A model generated the notes under the pieces. It saw only the letters and a list, made by a program, of their open reading frames with translations. It was not told the DNA's origin and made no database searches. A DNA stretch of 64,000 bases from Nocardia vermiculata NBRC 100427. GTDB taxonomy: Bacteria > Actinomycetota > Actinomycetes > Mycobacteriales > Mycobacteriaceae. The stretch is from contig NZ_BDCA01000002.1 in NCBI RefSeq assembly GCF_001613265.1, positions 372,001-436,000 on the forward strand, read 5' to 3'. Both the position numbers and the translations under genes were made by a program. Shown piece by piece: positions 57,601 to 64,000 of this stretch (position 1 is its first letter; each line of letters starts with the position of its first letter).

Positions 57601-57853
57601 TATGCCGCTGATCGCGCCGATACTGGTCGGGATCGCGGCTTTCGCACTGCGGATCGACCGGCCCGAACGGGCGGCCCGGCTGCTGGCGGCGAGCGCGGCC
57701 CTGCGCGGGCTCACCGACAACTCCCACCCCGACGTGGCGCGTGTCGAACACGAGGCACGACAGCGCCTCGGCGACACCGGGTTCACCGAGGCGATGCGGG
57801 CGGGAGCGGAAGCGAGCTGGCAGGAACTGGCGCAGACTACGCTCGCTTGTTGA
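54683..57853 (+). CDS. SARP/AfsR-type regulator with BTAD, NB-ARC and TPR-like domains
   Basis: The 1056-residue protein begins with a winged-helix DNA-binding domain (about 1-90) and a BTAD domain (95-240). An NB-ARC-type ATPase follows with Walker A GPGGSGKT (284-291), LMILDNCEHV and TSREPLG, then TPR-like helical repeats (from about 620). Such STAND proteins act as signal-gated activators, often of secondary metabolism or stress genes. Start at GTG 54683. It is divergent from the DUF4097 gene, its likely target. Confidence 0.9.
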   Translation: MQIGMLGALEIRVDGGELLEVPGARLRALLIGLAVEPGRVVPKAELVDWIWGERPPADAANALQALVSRLRRALPSGVLEAQPGGYRLTVAPHAVDALRFERLLDQARGADAAGRARLLGEALDLWRGAALQDVRGDDSAAIEAVVTRFEGLRLTALEDRYEAELALGHGAELVTELTDLVARHPIRERLVAALMRALAAAGRATEALTVYQRARETLADTLGVDPAPELADLHVALLRGDVTAREGDRRTNLRVELTRFVGKHTDIAAVRDLVGRHRLTTLTGPGGSGKTRLATETARTLVDDLPDGAWLVELAPLDGAGEPARSALAALGLRDALLGGAPDAEPIDRLVAAIGERELLMILDNCEHVIESAAASAHRLLGECPRLRILATSREPLGITGEALWQVEPLALPSDDSDPTAIEHSPAVQLLRDRASAVRKDVAVDAGALATMARVCRALDGIPLAIELAAARLRTMTLEQLADRLDDRFRLLTGGSRTAMPQHRTLRAVVDWSWELLSDTERSVLRRLAVFSGGASLEAAEQVCAGEGADAVERWEVLEVLTALTEKSLLLSAAGSEPRYRMLETIKQYAQDRLAEAREAEHIRRRHLSYFTRVADTAEPHLRRAEQLQWLAVLDAEHGNIAAAMRGALAARDEPGALRLAAAAGWYWWLGGHKAEGMEFIIATSRIGGDGCDVSPPGPLDEYRARVFGLVVHFISSGPNDEHQVAEWIHRARRYSPDDGGDYPLLAFIGALERMLQGGDAVLTAFEPLLTHHDPWVRALARLQMGKARIALGLPGRGADEQLEAALAEFRTVGERWGISFALTELAYRIAMRGEFASACAHLDEAIDVVTEVGAIEDILLMRARQAQFHWLLGDPEASAAAMREARRYADRSSWPSALAELAFVEAELAWWQGDRERARQQVEIATSLQSNTVQQGYVEAVASNLLGALTVDVDAARAHHVLALRAASDTGYMPLIAPILVGIAAFALRIDRPERAARLLAASAALRGLTDNSHPDVARVEHEARQRLGDTGFTEAMRAGAEASWQELAQTTLAC

Positions 57854-57986
57854 ACGTGGCGCGCGACCAGAAGTGTCCGAGGACGGCGAATCCGGCCCGC
57901 GCACCGCGTGCTCGAACATCCGGCGAGACCGCCGCACTGCCGCAGCGGTCGCTGTTCGAGCTACAGGTCACCCGGACCTCGACCGG

Positions 57987-58697
57987 TCACGGCTCGACGG
58001 CGCGTTCCGAGTCCGACGGCGAAGTGACGTCCGTGGCACGCGCACGGATATGTCCCGGCACCTCACGAGCGGGTGCGAGATCGGCCGACGGAACAGCGCT
58101 GTCGAATCCCCGGCGGACCGGCAGCAGGCCGGCCCACGAGTCACTGCCGAGGTCGGCAGGGTCGTCGGCGGGGTCGCCGCGGCGGGTTTTCACCGACGCC
58201 TCGATGAGATCGAGCGCCAGCACCGCGGTCGCCGCCAGTTCCTTCTTGTCCGGCGGGCGGACGGTGTCCCATGCTCCGGGCGCGGAATGTTCGACGACGG
58301 CACGCAGGGCCGCGAGACGCTGCTCGTGATCGGTGATCTCGACCGGGCGACCGTGAATCACCGCGGACCGGTAGTTCATCGAGAAGTGCATCGCCGCCCG
58401 CGCGTAGACGATGTGGTCGACCAGTGTCACAGTGACCGAGACATCCCCGGTGCAGGCCGCGCGCAGATTGCCGGCACCGGTGGAGCCATGCAGGTACAAG
58501 GTGTCGCCGATGCGGCCGTAGGCAGTCGGTAGCACCACCGGGGAGCCGTGCAGCAGTACACCGAGGTGACAGATCAACCCCTCGTCGAGGACCTCGTACA
58601 GGGCCGCGCGATCGGTCGCGAACCGCTCGCGATAGCGCGTCGGCGTACTCCGCGCTGTCGAGGACAGCGGCGTTCGGGTGGACGTCGTATCGGTCAT
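57987..58697 (-). CDS. Pyridoxamine 5'-phosphate oxidase family flavoprotein
   Basis: The 236-residue protein has a split-barrel FMN-binding fold with GLICHLGVLLHGSPVVLPTAYGR and LYLHGSTGAGNL. It is probably a flavin-dependent oxidase or reductase rather than canonical PdxH. It is divergent from a MocR-type PLP regulator, the arrangement of PdxR-controlled vitamin B6 genes. The start at 58697 was chosen because the frame upstream runs into the promoter. Confidence 0.85.
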   Translation of the reverse strand: MTDTTSTRTPLSSTARSTPTRYRERFATDRAALYEVLDEGLICHLGVLLHGSPVVLPTAYGRIGDTLYLHGSTGAGNLRAACTGDVSVTVTLVDHIVYARAAMHFSMNYRSAVIHGRPVEITDHEQRLAALRAVVEHSAPGAWDTVRPPDKKELAATAVLALDLIEASVKTRRGDPADDPADLGSDSWAGLLPVRRGFDSAVPSADLAPAREVPGHIRARATDVTSPSDSERAVEP

Positions 58698-58716
58698 TCT
58701 GCCAGCATCTATCCTG

Positions 58717-58765
58717 AAGTGGCATTCTCGAATATCCAATACTGCTCACTTTCCAGAGTCCACTT
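58717..58765. promoter_or_regulatory. Candidate MocR/PdxR binding region
   Basis: AAGTGG (58717-58722) and CCACTT (58760-58765) form an inverted repeat with 37 bases between. MocR proteins often bind paired repeats in such divergent regions. Confidence 0.45.
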
Positions 58766-58791
58766 TCGAAGTAGATGCTGCGGGAGGCCCG

Positions 58792-60159
58792 GTGCAGGAA
58801 CTGCCGTTGACGATCGACCGCACCGCACAGCGACCCCTGTCGGTGCAACTCGCCGATGCGCTGCGCGCCGCAGCCCTGGACGGGCGGTTGCGCGCCGGCG
58901 ACCGGTTACCCTCCACCCGCGCGCTGGCCGGACAACTGCGGACGAGCCGCACCGTCGTCACCTCCGCCTACGACCAACTGCATGCGGAAGGCTGGATCTC
59001 CGGCCGGCACGGATCCGGCACCTACCTCACGGCCGCCCCGACGGCGATACCGGACAATGTCGGCCGCGCTGCGGTGGCCCGCGACGAACCGCAGTTGTCG
59101 GACCTGTTCTCCGGCTATCCGTGCGTGGCGGCGCTGGACCGGGCGGCGTGGCGCAGGGCCTGGCGCGGGGCGGGCGACCGGATGCCGTCCGAACACAAAC
59201 ACCGGGCCGGGGAGCCGGATTACCTCGCCGCCGTCACCGAACATCTGCTGCGGCATCGCGGACTCGGCCCCGGCGCCGATTCGACGGTACTGGCCACCGC
59301 CGGAACCGGTTCGGCGGTCGGCGAACTGGCGCGCTCCGTGCTACGCCGCGGTGACGCGGTGGCCATCGAGGATCCGGGATATCTCCGGGCGGCCGGGGCC
59401 CTGCGCGACGCGGACATCCGAGTAGTCCCCGTCCCGGTGGATGCCGGCGGCATCCGTATCGACCGCATCCCCACCGACGTACGGGCGGTGTATTGCACTC
59501 CGGCACACCAGTTTCCACTCGGCGCGCGGATGCCTGCCGGCCGCCGGATCGAGCTCGTCGCATTTGCCCGGCGTACGGGTGCCTGGATCATCGAGGACGA
59601 CTACGACGGCGAATTACGGTACGACAGCGCGCCGTTGCCGTTGCTCGCCACGCTGGCGCCGGATCGGGTGATCCATCTCGGCACCACATCGAAGATTCTG
59701 TCCACCACGCTGGGCGCCGGATGGCTGGTCGCCGGGCAGGAGGTGACGACAGCACTGCTGGCCCACCGGGAAATGGTCGGCACCTCCCCCGCTCCGGCGG
59801 GCCAGCTGGTCGTCGCCGAGCTCGCCCGGCACGGCGACCTGGCCCGCCATCTGCGCCGGCTGCGCCGGGAGATGCCACCGCGCCGGGCCCTGGTGGTCGA
59901 GGAGTTGCGCGCACACGGGCTCGACGTCACCGGTGATCACGCCGGCTCACACGTACTGGTTCCGCTGGGTTCGGCCGCCGCCGAGCAGGCCGCGGTCACC
60001 GCGGCCCGGCAGCGCGGCGTCCTGCTCGACGGACTGCGACGCCACCACCTGGGCCGCCGATCGACATTCGGTGTCGTCCTCGGCTATGCCGCATTGCCAC
60101 GCACCGAGCTCCGGGCGGCGGTCACCATCGCCGCCGAGTGCCTCGCCGCCGCCCGGTGA
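58792..60159 (+). CDS. MocR/PdxR-type GntR regulator with aminotransferase-like domain
   Basis: The 455-residue protein has a GntR winged helix (about 8-72; LRAGDRLPSTRALAGQLRTSR) and a fold-type I aminotransferase domain. The PLP-binding Lys301 is in HLGTTSKILS, and IIEDDYDGELRY is conserved. It senses PLP and probably controls the adjacent flavoprotein. The GTG start is 4 bases after GGGAGG. Confidence 0.9.
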   Translation: MQELPLTIDRTAQRPLSVQLADALRAAALDGRLRAGDRLPSTRALAGQLRTSRTVVTSAYDQLHAEGWISGRHGSGTYLTAAPTAIPDNVGRAAVARDEPQLSDLFSGYPCVAALDRAAWRRAWRGAGDRMPSEHKHRAGEPDYLAAVTEHLLRHRGLGPGADSTVLATAGTGSAVGELARSVLRRGDAVAIEDPGYLRAAGALRDADIRVVPVPVDAGGIRIDRIPTDVRAVYCTPAHQFPLGARMPAGRRIELVAFARRTGAWIIEDDYDGELRYDSAPLPLLATLAPDRVIHLGTTSKILSTTLGAGWLVAGQEVTTALLAHREMVGTSPAPAGQLVVAELARHGDLARHLRRLRREMPPRRALVVEELRAHGLDVTGDHAGSHVLVPLGSAAAEQAAVTAARQRGVLLDGLRRHHLGRRSTFGVVLGYAALPRTELRAAVTIAAECLAAAR

Positions 60160-60272
60160 ACAGACAGCTTCGCCGGACTGCCGGGCTCGCGCACCGGCGA
60201 CGTCGGGTTCCGCCCACGATCACGACCGGCAACAACCGAACGCGCCGGCAGCGCGGTCGTACGATGGGCAGC

Positions 60273-60518
60273 ATGACCGAACAGGACATCCTCGCGCGTA
60301 TCCAGGGCCTGGTTCAGCAGGAGCACCAGCTGCGGTCCAAGGCCACCAGCGGCGACCTCGATCCCGAAACCGAGCGAGCGAAACTGGCCGATCTCGAGGT
60401 GATGCTCGACCAGTGCTGGGACCTGCTGCGACAGCGGCGGGCCCGCATCGACCAGGGCGCCGACCCGGACGAGGCGCAGGCGAACCCCACGAAGCAGGTC
60501 GAGGGGTACCTGCAGTAA
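60273..60518 (+). CDS. DUF2630 family protein
   Basis: The 81-residue protein is a helical hairpin (EQDILARIQGLVQQEHQLRSK, then AKLADLEVMLDQCWDLLRQRRA) typical of DUF2630. Function is unknown. An in-frame ATG three codons upstream (60264) is possible. It lies 16 bases before the esterase gene. Confidence 0.85.
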   Translation: MTEQDILARIQGLVQQEHQLRSKATSGDLDPETERAKLADLEVMLDQCWDLLRQRRARIDQGADPDEAQANPTKQVEGYLQ

Positions 60519-60534
60519 CAGATACCATCGGGTC

Positions 60535-62040
60535 ATGCTTGACATCACGACCGCTGACGGCGTGGTCCGCGGTATCGGACGGCGGCGCATTCTGCAGTGG
60601 CGCTCCATTCCGTATGCCGCCCCACCGGTCGGTGAGCTGCGGTTCCGCGCTCCACAACCGGTCGCCCCCTGGTCCGGCGTGCGTGCGGCCACCGAATACG
60701 GTTTCGCCGCGATGCAGTCCCGCGACGGCGCCCGCATCGGCCCGGGTAAACCCCAACCCACCAGCGAGGACTGCCTGACCCTGAATGTCACCGCACCGGC
60801 CGAACCCGCAACCGTGCCACGGCCGGTCATGGTGTTCGTCCACGGCGGCGGGTATGTCCTGGGCACCTCGGCCTTGCGGTTGTACTCCGGCGGCCGGCTG
60901 GCCCTGCGCGGCGACGTGGTCGTCGTATCGCTGAATTACCGCCTCGGCGCCTTCGGCTATGTCGATTTCAGTGAATTCTCCACCTCGGCACGCCCTTTCG
61001 ACTCGAATCTGGGCTTGCGCGACCAGGTGGCGGCTCTGCAGTGGGTACAACGCAATATCGCGGCGTTCGGCGGCGACCCGAACAATGTGACGGTCTTCGG
61101 CGAATCGGCGGGTGCCAATGCGGTGGTGAGCCTGCTCGCCACGCCGGCCGCAGCTGGACTGTTCCACCGCGCCATCGCCCAAAGCGCACCGGCGGACTGG
61201 GCGATGAGCGCGACGGCCGGACGGGTGTTCGCCCGTCGCTGCCTGGAGAAGCTCGGGGCAGCACCGGCCGATGCGGCCGAGGCGCTGAATACTGCTCCTG
61301 CCAACGAGATTCGTAAGGCGGTCGACCGCGCGATCGGTGCGGTGCTGTGGCAGCAGCCCGGGAGCTTCCCGGCGGCGCCCGTCGTGGACGGTGACTTCCT
61401 GCCGATGAATCCGATCGAGGCGATCGCCACCGGAAACGCGCATGCGGTGCCACTGATCATCGGCACCAACCGCAACGAGGCGACCCTGTTCAAACGCTTC
61501 GATCGCAGCCTGCCGACCACTCCGGGACAGCTCCATGTCGCCCTGTCGCGATGTGGTGACCCGGAGCTCGAAAAGCGGGTCGTGGCAGCGTATCCCGGTT
61601 ACCCGGCGCGCGCGGCCGCGGTGCGGATGGGTGGGGACTTCGTCTTCTGGCGACCCACCATCGAGGTCCTGGAAGGACACAGCCGCCATGCCCCCACCTA
61701 TGCCTACCGGCTCGACTATGCCCCACGCGCCCTGCGGCTCGCGGGCTTCGGGGCCACACACGCCCTGGATCTGGTTCCGGTGTTCGGTGGGGTGGACAGC
61801 GCGATCGGGCGCGGCATGACCGCCGCGGGCGGCTATCGCGACTTCCTGGCGGTGCAGCGGGAATTCCAGGACAACTGGTTGTCGTTCGCCTGGAAGGGGC
61901 AACCACTGGCGTCCTGGCCGCAATACACCGAGCAGCGCCGCAGCACCCGGATCATCGACAGTCCCGCGCGGGTGGAGGTTGATCCGGATCGCGCGAAACG
62001 TCTTGCCTGGCAGGGAGTCCGAGTCCCCGACCTGGTGTGA
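60535..62040 (+). CDS. Type B carboxylesterase
   Basis: The 501-residue alpha/beta hydrolase has the oxyanion motif HGGG (103-106), the nucleophile Ser191 in FGESAGA and SEDCLTLNV, the type B signature. It hydrolyses carboxylic esters. No signal peptide, so cytoplasmic. Substrate unknown. It is convergent with the glycosylase gene. Confidence 0.92.
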   Translation: MLDITTADGVVRGIGRRRILQWRSIPYAAPPVGELRFRAPQPVAPWSGVRAATEYGFAAMQSRDGARIGPGKPQPTSEDCLTLNVTAPAEPATVPRPVMVFVHGGGYVLGTSALRLYSGGRLALRGDVVVVSLNYRLGAFGYVDFSEFSTSARPFDSNLGLRDQVAALQWVQRNIAAFGGDPNNVTVFGESAGANAVVSLLATPAAAGLFHRAIAQSAPADWAMSATAGRVFARRCLEKLGAAPADAAEALNTAPANEIRKAVDRAIGAVLWQQPGSFPAAPVVDGDFLPMNPIEAIATGNAHAVPLIIGTNRNEATLFKRFDRSLPTTPGQLHVALSRCGDPELEKRVVAAYPGYPARAAAVRMGGDFVFWRPTIEVLEGHSRHAPTYAYRLDYAPRALRLAGFGATHALDLVPVFGGVDSAIGRGMTAAGGYRDFLAVQREFQDNWLSFAWKGQPLASWPQYTEQRRSTRIIDSPARVEVDPDRAKRLAWQGVRVPDLV

Positions 62041-62052
62041 TCGGACCGCCGG

Positions 62053-62919
62053 CTATTTCAGCAGCCGGGACATGCGGCGGTCGGCGAGGATCTTGCCACC
62101 GGTCTGGCAGGTCGGGCAGTACTGGAAGGACTTGTCCACGTAAGCGACCTCGCGCACGGTGTCCCCACAGACCGGGCACGGCAGCCCGGTCCGCGCGTGC
62201 ACCCGCAGCCCGGCCCGCTTCTCCCCCTTGAGCCGCGCCGCGTCCTGCCCGGTGGAACGGGTGATGGCGTCGGTGAGTATCTCCCGCATGGCGCGGTACA
62301 GCTCGCCGGCCTTGTCCGGGCTCAGTGTCGAGGCGGTGGCGAACGGCGACAGCCGCGCCGCATGCAGAATCTCGTCGGAGTAGGCGTTGCCGATGCCGGC
62401 GAGCACGGTTTGATCGGCCAGCGCGGTCTTCAATCGTTTCGAGGATCCCGCCAGCAGTTCGGCGAACCGGTCCTCGGAGATCTCGAGGGCATCGGGGCCC
62501 AAGCGAGCAATACCGGGAATCGACTGCGGATCCGCGGTGACCCATACCGCGAGCCGCTTCTTGGTGCCGGCCTCGGTGAGGTCGAAGGCGGGTGTGGCCC
62601 CCTCGGGAGTGAAGAAATGGACCCGCAGCGCGAGCGGACCCTTGCCGGGCTTCGGTGGCGCCACGCTCGGCTCATCGATCCAGCGCAACCAGCCGCCGCG
62701 CGACAGATGCGTGATCAACCACAAGCCGGCACAGTTCAGTCCGAGGTGTTTGCCCCAGTGACCGGCGCCGGTCACATCGCGGCCGGACAGCGCGGTCACC
62801 GGCGGGTCGAATGTCTTCAGCACACTCAATGCCGCGACATCCACACGTCCGACGACCGCGCCGACGGCATGCTCGATCAGAAACTGTTCGAGGGCCACGA
62901 TCTCCGGCAACTCGGGCAC
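62053..62919 (-). CDS. Fpg/Nei-family DNA glycosylase
   Basis: The 288-residue base-excision enzyme begins MPELPE (Pro2 nucleophile, Glu3). The helix-two-turn-helix has LADQTVLAGIGNAYSDEIL. The C-terminal zinc finger has Cys248, 251, 268 and 271. It removes oxidised bases and nicks the AP site. Several paralogues are usual in actinobacteria; the Fpg versus Nei assignment is uncertain. Confidence 0.92.
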   Translation of the reverse strand: MPELPEIVALEQFLIEHAVGAVVGRVDVAALSVLKTFDPPVTALSGRDVTGAGHWGKHLGLNCAGLWLITHLSRGGWLRWIDEPSVAPPKPGKGPLALRVHFFTPEGATPAFDLTEAGTKKRLAVWVTADPQSIPGIARLGPDALEISEDRFAELLAGSSKRLKTALADQTVLAGIGNAYSDEILHAARLSPFATASTLSPDKAGELYRAMREILTDAITRSTGQDAARLKGEKRAGLRVHARTGLPCPVCGDTVREVAYVDKSFQYCPTCQTGGKILADRRMSRLLK

Positions 62920-62991
62920 CCCAGCAGACTACCGGCAGACACCGACAACCTGCGGGTTTCGCCCCCGACCGTCTCGGCAGGCGCGCCGCTA

Positions 62992-64000
62992 CTACATCTG
63001 GGCAGGAGCATCGGGAGCAGCCGGTGCGGCAGGCGCGGGTACACCGGGCGCCACCGCACCCTCGATCGCACCGACTCCGGCGCCCACCGCGGCCCCCGCA
63101 GCCGCCGCCGGAGCCGCGATCACCGCATAACCGATGGCGGCGCCGACGACCGGCATCACCACCAGGCCCGCCGGCAGGAACGGAATACCGGCGACCAGGC
63201 CGGCGACCCCGCCGACCAGCGCACTGGTGCTCGCGATCGGGCTGCTCACGATATTGCCGACGCTGGCCCCGACGACGGCGCCGCCGAGGGTGTCCGCGGC
63301 GATCCGGTCCGAGCGCGACGGCTCGAAGCCGGCGGAATCCAGCCCGCGCGCCAGATCCGCCTCGGCCTGCGCGGCCGAATCGTTGATCTGCGCGGTCGTC
63401 TGCGGATCGATGAACCCGGGCGCCTGCGTCTGCACCGAACCGATCCGGATCATGCCTTCCGGCGCCTGGATCGGGGCCACCTCGGGCGCGAGATGTGCTG
63501 GATCGGGCAGGTGCAGCGCACCCGGATCGACCAGTGCGGGAGCGGCCAGATCCGGTACGGCGCGCATACCTTCGGCCGCATTACGGGCCACCGCGGCGGG
63601 CGCACTCACCTCGGGGCCGGCGGCCGGGGCCGGGTCTGCGATGGCGCGAGCACCGTCGACCACGGTGCGAGCCACCTCGGTGGGGCCGGGCACCGCAGGG
63701 GTGTTGTCCGGGGCGGTCGCGGTGTCCATGATCGGCGCGACCGCCGCATCGGTCGCCGCCGACGGCACGAACTGCCAGGGGCCGGGGGCCGCCTGCGTCA
63801 GCGCGTGGTCCACGGCGCCGGCGGCACCGGCGAATCCGGGGTCGGAGGTCACCGCGGTCGGCAGCACCCGGCCGGCGATATCGGTGACCGGGCCCGCGAG
63901 CGGTGTCGCACCGGAATCGGTGGCCGGGGCCGCCGCTTCGGTGGGCGCCGCACCGGCCGGAGCCATCTGCCACAGCGCGACGCTCAGTGGTAGCGCCCCC
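62992..64000 (-). CDS. Secreted glycine-zipper protein (5' end beyond the window)
   Basis: The frame is open to the window edge. An ATG at 63966 exists, but the eleven codons before it read GALPLSVALWQ, which looks like the hydrophobic end of a signal peptide, so the true start is probably outside. The mature part is Ala/Pro-rich and low in complexity, followed near the C-terminus by a glycine-zipper region (GGVAGLVAGIPFLPAG, then VGAGVGAIEG). That region resembles the one in the protein at 25529. Function unknown. Confidence 0.75.
   Translation of the reverse strand, partial: GALPLSVALWQMAPAGAAPTEAAAPATDSGATPLAGPVTDIAGRVLPTAVTSDPGFAGAAGAVDHALTQAAPGPWQFVPSAATDAAVAPIMDTATAPDNTPAVPGPTEVARTVVDGARAIADPAPAAGPEVSAPAAVARNAAEGMRAVPDLAAPALVDPGALHLPDPAHLAPEVAPIQAPEGMIRIGSVQTQAPGFIDPQTTAQINDSAAQAEADLARGLDSAGFEPSRSDRIAADTLGGAVVGASVGNIVSSPIASTSALVGGVAGLVAGIPFLPAGLVVMPVVGAAIGYAVIAAPAAAAGAAVGAGVGAIEGAVAPGVPAPAAPAAPDAPAQM

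Overview
The window is GC-rich actinobacterial DNA, most probably from Nocardia or a close mycolic-acid relative. The reasons are two MspA-type porins and long stretches of gene order that match, from memory, two Mycobacterium tuberculosis neighbourhoods: Rv0981-Rv0996 (mprA/mprB/pepD/moaB2 and galU/glp/rimJ/glpR) and Rv0946c-Rv0957 (pgi, chorismate mutase, uvrD1, M23 peptidase, sucCD, Rv0954, perM, purN, purH). No tRNA, rRNA, CRISPR array, insertion sequence or prophage was seen.

Layout. 1-6305: a compact minus-strand operon running off the left edge. In transcription order it holds an R2lox-like Mn/Fe or diiron oxidase, an acyl carrier protein, a fatty-acyl-AMP ligase, a BAHD-like acyltransferase, a SAM methyltransferase and a NodU/CmcH-type carbamoyltransferase. 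It looks like a small lipid natural-product pathway without a visible PKS or NRPS, and it is the best candidate for an undescribed system. 6792-11227: galU-glp-rimJ-glpR, joining sugar-nucleotide supply to a gephyrin-like divisome protein and its membrane receptor. 11355-13256: 5-formyl-THF cyclo-ligase, a Ruc/FmdB zinc-ribbon chaperone and a SAF-domain protein. 13399-14817: two MspA porins. 15230-19998: the MprAB envelope-stress system with PepD, MoaB2 and a small protein. Identical direct-repeat operators lie before mprA and pepD.

20319-25428: a conservon (cvnABCD: sensor kinase, Roadblock protein, DUF742 protein, small GTPase) followed by a degenerate MHYT membrane protein. 27137-30148: a divergent zinc-starvation ribosome island. 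rpmF, rpmE2 and an MRF-like GTPase lie on one side and rpmB, rpmG, rpsN and rpsR on the other, all cysteine-free paralogues, around two Zur-box palindromes. 30794-46912: purH/purN, perM, a DUF5336 protein, sucCD, M23 peptidase, PcrA/UvrD, chorismate mutase, SSADH and pgi (housekeeping).

46994-64000: accessory metabolism and regulators. It holds an ArsR-SRPBCC fusion with a likely leaderless, self-controlled promoter; TetR-AidB diverging from a crotonase/acyltransferase pair across a near-perfect operator; a P450; a DUF4097/SARP pair; a PNPOx/MocR pair; an esterase; an Fpg/Nei glycosylase; and a secreted glycine-zipper protein cut by the right edge.

Starts were chosen from ribosome-binding sites, overlaps and family length. 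All functional calls come from reading motifs; no database search was run.
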